From NCBI GenBank assembly GCA_031417555.1, contig JANOVV010000030.1:1-54520 (forward strand): 54,520 bases of DNA, written 5' to 3'. This DNA is from JADKIH01 sp031417555 (GTDB lineage Bacteria; Bacteroidota; Bacteroidia; AKYH767-A; 2013-40CM-41-45). Below, in pieces: positions 51,547 to 54,520 of the stretch (position 1 is its first letter; each line of letters starts with the position of its first letter). Under the pieces are notes generated by a model, which worked only from the letters and a program-made list of their open reading frames with translations, made no database searches and was not told where the DNA came from. The translations under genes and the position numbers were made by a program.

Positions 51547-52065
51547 ATGAAACAAGTAAAAACCATTTTTATCGTCGATGACGATGCAATGCAATCCTCC
51601 ATGTTGCAGGACTATCTCAGTAAATACTCAACATTTAATGTTCATATTTACAATAGCGGGGAAGAATGTTTAAAAAATATTTCTCTCGATCCGCAGGTTG
51701 TTTTTCTCGACTACAACTTTGATAAAGCAGGGAAAGATGCAATGAATGGAATTGAAATTCTAAAAGAGATTAAAGCACTAAAGCCAGCCACTGAGGTTGT
51801 GATGATTAGCGGGCAAGACAGAATTGATGTAGCTGTTAATACAATGAAATATGGAGCTTTCGATTATATAGTAAAAAGTGAAAGTGCTTTTCATAGATCA
51901 GAAAATGCTATTTTCAATATTATAAAACGATTAAAGCTGCAAGGCGAAGCCAGCCTATACAAGAAACTGACTCTTACCTTTGGAATTGCACTTTTAATAA
52001 TGATAATTTTGGTAATTGTATTATATAAAACCGGAGTCATTTCCAAAAACCCGGGATGGGTTTAG
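51547..52065 (+). CDS. Response regulator with a C-terminal transmembrane anchor
   Basis: A 172-aa protein of an unusual plan: an N-terminal receiver (about 5-128) and one C-terminal membrane helix (about 141-160), followed by 12 residues. Receiver residues are D11/D12, phospho-acceptor D55 (VVFLDYNFD), S88 in place of the switch Thr, and K110 in YIVKSE. The linker LQGEASLYKK is basic. With its N-terminus in the cytoplasm the protein should be a tail-anchored receiver at the inner membrane. It may be the last acceptor of the relay encoded upstream (HPt gene 69 bp before). Output is unknown; the membrane anchor may place it near a partner. Confidence 0.85.
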   Translation: MKQVKTIFIVDDDAMQSSMLQDYLSKYSTFNVHIYNSGEECLKNISLDPQVVFLDYNFDKAGKDAMNGIEILKEIKALKPATEVVMISGQDRIDVAVNTMKYGAFDYIVKSESAFHRSENAIFNIIKRLKLQGEASLYKKLTLTFGIALLIMIILVIVLYKTGVISKNPGWV

Positions 52066-52296
52066 AGATTAACTGATTATCAATCGATTTTTTGGGGACT
52101 TAATTACAATGAATGTATTTGAGAAATTCAAATCAATTCCGGCAAAAACAAATTAATACCTTGGATTTGCAATTGGATTTCATTTCAGATTTTTTTTAAA
52201 GAATCAGCAGAAAACCATACTCCCGATAAATTAATTTTATCTTAATTAAATCAGAGTCAATAAATTTTTCAATTAGAAAACCCCGATAAAAATTAA

Positions 52297-53454
52297 ATGC
52301 CTCATTTTCCTTTTCCAATAAAATCAAAATTACCTAAAGTCGGGACTACTATTTTTTCGGTAATGTCGTCATTAGCTGCACAACATAGGGCAATCAATTT
52401 ATCACAAGGTTTTCCTGATTTCGATGCCTCTGAAGAGCTAATAGGATTGGTCAATGATTACATGAAAAAGGGAATGAATCAATATGCACCGATGCAGGGC
52501 ATTCTTCCTTTGCGAGAACGACTCGCAGAAAAAACACAAGACCTTTATAAAATAAGCTATAACCCTGACACTGAAATTACAATTACCAGCGGAGGAACTG
52601 AAGCTATCTATACCGCTATTACAGCAATTATCCGTGAAGGTGATGAAGTAATTGTTTTTGAACCGGCGTATGATTGTTATGTGCCTGCTATAGAATTAGC
52701 CGGCGGAGTGCCGGTATATATTTCTTTAAAATCGCCCGACTTTAAAATCAATTGGAACGAAATTAAGAAAGTGATCAGTCATAAAACAAAAATGATAATG
52801 ATCAATACTCCTCATAATCCTACAGGAACAGTAATGAATGCAGGTGATATGAAGGAATTAGAAAAAATTGTTGCTGGAACAGAAATATGTATTATTAGTG
52901 ATGAAGTATATGAGCATATTATCTTTGACAAATTAAAACATGAAAGTGTTTTACGCTATCCCGTTTTGGCTGAAAGAAGTTTTGTTGTTTTCTCGTTTGG
53001 GAAAACATACCATACAACCGGATGGAAAATCGGTTATTGCTTTGCTCCTGCTAACTTAATGGCTGAGTTTCGAAAAATTCATCAGTTTGTTGTCTTTAGT
53101 GCCAATACTCCTCTTCAATATGCGCTTGCTGATTTTATAAAAAATAAAAACTATCTTACTCTTTCTGATTATTATCAGGAAAAACGCGACTATTTCCTTA
53201 AGCTTATAAAAGGATCTCGTTTTAAATTTACACCTGCAAGCGGTTCTTATTTTCAATGTCTGGATTATACTTCTATAACGAATGAAAAAGATACAGACTT
53301 TGCTATAAGACTAACAAAAGAATTTAAGATAGCCTCAATTCCTATTTCTGTTTTTTATCATGAAGGAATTGACAATAAGGTGTTACGTTTTTGTTTTGCA
53401 AAAAAGAATGAAACTCTGGAAATGGCAGCAGAGAAAATTTGTTCTGTCAGATAA
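52297..53454 (+). CDS. PLP-dependent aminotransferase, methionine/glutamine type (YbdL-like)
   Basis: A 385-aa class I/II aminotransferase. Seen: SQGFPDFD (36-43), YAPMQGILPLRERLA, TSGGTEAIY (PLP phosphate region), TPHNPTG with N174, SDEVYEH with D202, and the PLP lysine K236 in SFGKTYHTTGWKIGY. C-terminal Arg is in RFCFAKK. The combination matches the YbdL/kynurenine-aminotransferase (glutamine transaminase K) group, which prefers methionine and aromatic amino acids and often uses glutamine. The omega-amidase-like gene 79 bp downstream would remove the alpha-ketoglutaramate that forms; this pairing supports the assignment. Cytoplasmic. Confidence 0.9.
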   Translation: MPHFPFPIKSKLPKVGTTIFSVMSSLAAQHRAINLSQGFPDFDASEELIGLVNDYMKKGMNQYAPMQGILPLRERLAEKTQDLYKISYNPDTEITITSGGTEAIYTAITAIIREGDEVIVFEPAYDCYVPAIELAGGVPVYISLKSPDFKINWNEIKKVISHKTKMIMINTPHNPTGTVMNAGDMKELEKIVAGTEICIISDEVYEHIIFDKLKHESVLRYPVLAERSFVVFSFGKTYHTTGWKIGYCFAPANLMAEFRKIHQFVVFSANTPLQYALADFIKNKNYLTLSDYYQEKRDYFLKLIKGSRFKFTPASGSYFQCLDYTSITNEKDTDFAIRLTKEFKIASIPISVFYHEGIDNKVLRFCFAKKNETLEMAAEKICSVR

Positions 53455-53533
53455 TTTATAGAATATTTAGTTTTATAAAAATTATTATAAATGATAATCA
53501 TTAATTAACCGTCGATTTTCAATAATCACTTTC

Positions 53534-54313
53534 ATGTCTGATTTAAAAATAACATTGATACAAGCCGATCTTTTCTGGGAAGAGAAAGAAAAAAATCTTG
53601 CTATGTTTTCCGGAAAAATATCTTCGATTCGGGAAGAGACTGATTTGATTATACTTCCTGAAATGTTTTCTACCGGCTTTACTATGAACGCTGTTAAGTT
53701 GGCTGAAACAATGGATGGAGCTACTGTTAAATGGATGAAAGAAATTGCAAATTCAAAAAAATGTGTTGTTACGGGAAGCCTTATCATTAAAGAGGGTGAT
53801 ACATATTTTAACCGACTAATCTGGGTTACGTCTGAAAATATCGAATATTATGATAAGAGACATTTGTTCAGTTATGCAGGTGAAGACAAAACTTATGGCA
53901 AAGGAGAGAATAAAATAATAGTAACACTAAAAGGCTGGCGAATACTTCCTTTGATTTGTTACGATCTTCGTTTTCCAGTGTGGAGCAGAAGAAATAAAAA
54001 AGAAGATTATGATTTATTAATCTATGTTGCGAATTGGCCGGAGCGAAGAGTTCATGCCTGGAAACAACTTTTAATTGCCCGTGCAATAGAAAATCAATGT
54101 TATGTTGCAGGAGTAAATCGTATCGGTAATGATAGAAATGAAATTTTTCACTCAGGAGAATCCGGAATAATTGATTTCAAAGGTGAAAATATTTTCAATG
54201 GTAATACAAATGAAGCATTTATTTTTACTCAAACTATTTCAAAAGAACCCTTAACTAATTTCCGTAAGCAATTTGCTTTTTTTCAGGATGGGGATGAGTT
54301 TGAAATTTTGTAA
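53534..54313 (+). CDS. Nitrilase-superfamily amidohydrolase, probable omega-amidase (YafV-like)
   Basis: A 259-aa enzyme with the Glu-Lys-Cys triad: E43 in ILPEMFSTGFTM, K108 in YYDKRHLFSYAGED and C142 in LICYDLRFPVWS. The short length and FSTGF, DKRHLFSYAGED and CYDLRFP segments match the omega-amidase branch (YafV/Nit2), which hydrolyses alpha-ketoglutaramate to 2-oxoglutarate and ammonia. It directly follows a glutamine-transaminase-like aminotransferase on the same strand, so a methionine-salvage or glutamine-transaminase/omega-amidase pair is likely. Cytoplasmic; full length. Substrate is inferred from family and context. Confidence 0.92.
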   Translation: MSDLKITLIQADLFWEEKEKNLAMFSGKISSIREETDLIILPEMFSTGFTMNAVKLAETMDGATVKWMKEIANSKKCVVTGSLIIKEGDTYFNRLIWVTSENIEYYDKRHLFSYAGEDKTYGKGENKIIVTLKGWRILPLICYDLRFPVWSRRNKKEDYDLLIYVANWPERRVHAWKQLLIARAIENQCYVAGVNRIGNDRNEIFHSGESGIIDFKGENIFNGNTNEAFIFTQTISKEPLTNFRKQFAFFQDGDEFEIL

Positions 54314-54412
54314 TTATCTTTTTTCTTAATGAAATACTCCTATTAATGGTATGAATTTATTTATAAACTAAAAATTAATAAGGGTCTTCCTGTAAATTCT
54401 AAAATAAAAAAT

Positions 54413-54449
54413 AGAGCGAGTGGTTTTTAATATCTGCTGGCTCTTTTTT
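54413..54449. terminator. Candidate bidirectional terminator near the right edge
   Basis: AGAGC (54413-54417) and GCTCT (54440-54444) form a stem extended by A-rich and T-rich flanks around a 22-nt loop, followed by T6. It lies 100 bp past the omega-amidase gene. Confidence 0.45.
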
Positions 54450-54520
54450 GTTTATATCATTGAAGATTTTGTTAACAACAGTAAATTTTGATTCATCAGG
54501 ACAGTATTTTCCCTTGGCCA

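Noticed and set aside
1..54520. CRISPR array, tRNA or rRNA genes, prophage or IS elements
   Set aside because: No spaced direct repeats of CRISPR type, no cloverleaf and no transposase or integrase reading frame was found; the tandem repeats present are inside coding genes or are a microsatellite.

Overview
The window is AT-rich and comes from a member of the Bacteroidota. The evidence is four very large secreted proteins ending in type IX secretion (T9SS) sorting domains, SprB/PKD-like modules, a TonB-dependent receptor with a carboxypeptidase-regulatory N-terminal domain, a SWIB-domain basic protein, the gene order rplM-rpsI-rpsB-tsf-pyrH-frr, and promoters of the Bacteroidota type (TTTG, a 19-21 nt spacer, then TAnnTTTG). 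The genus cannot be told from the sequence. No tRNA, rRNA, IS element, CRISPR array or prophage was seen.

Layout. 173-6797 (+): an outer-membrane barrel protein, an RND/MMPL exporter closely followed by rfbA, an NAD-dependent sugar epimerase/dehydratase and a trans-polyprenyl synthase (envelope and glycan precursor functions). 6843-29109, mostly (-): a surface-protein island with a 1670-aa protein (type B sorting domain), a 1876-aa protein with fourteen 70-aa repeats, a secreted beta-propeller-like protein, a 677-aa protein of unknown function, and a 1489-aa protein with twenty-two cysteine repeats that resemble Dictyostelium extracellular-matrix repeats. The last three sorting-domain proteins carry type A domains. 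A radical SAM/SPASM gene and a cytoplasmic WD40 gene (+) sit inside the island. 29495-33820 (-): a translation block, rplM-rpsI-rpsB-tsf with a canonical promoter and a strong terminator, then pyrH and frr. Between pyrH and frr lies a microsatellite of almost 16 copies of a 7-bp unit, in the 5' leader of frr.

34066-36330 (+): a TIGR01777-type epimerase and a DNA photolyase. 36677-42243 (+): the most interesting cassette. It encodes a 979-aa usher-like outer-membrane beta-barrel protein, a PapD-like periplasmic chaperone and two related small exported proteins sharing a WDLY motif and a terminal EDL. I infer an undescribed chaperone/usher-like or WxL-like surface-assembly system. 42358-47234: kdsB, a TonB-dependent receptor, dprA and a SWIB protein. 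47945-52065 (+): a phosphorelay cluster (histidine kinase, receiver, receiver-kinase-receiver hybrid, HPt protein, and a receiver with a C-terminal membrane anchor). 52297-54313 (+): a methionine/glutamine-type aminotransferase paired with an omega-amidase-like nitrilase.

The four T9SS substrates, the usher-like cassette and the glycan genes together suggest a surface-attached or gliding lifestyle. No T9SS machinery genes are in the window.
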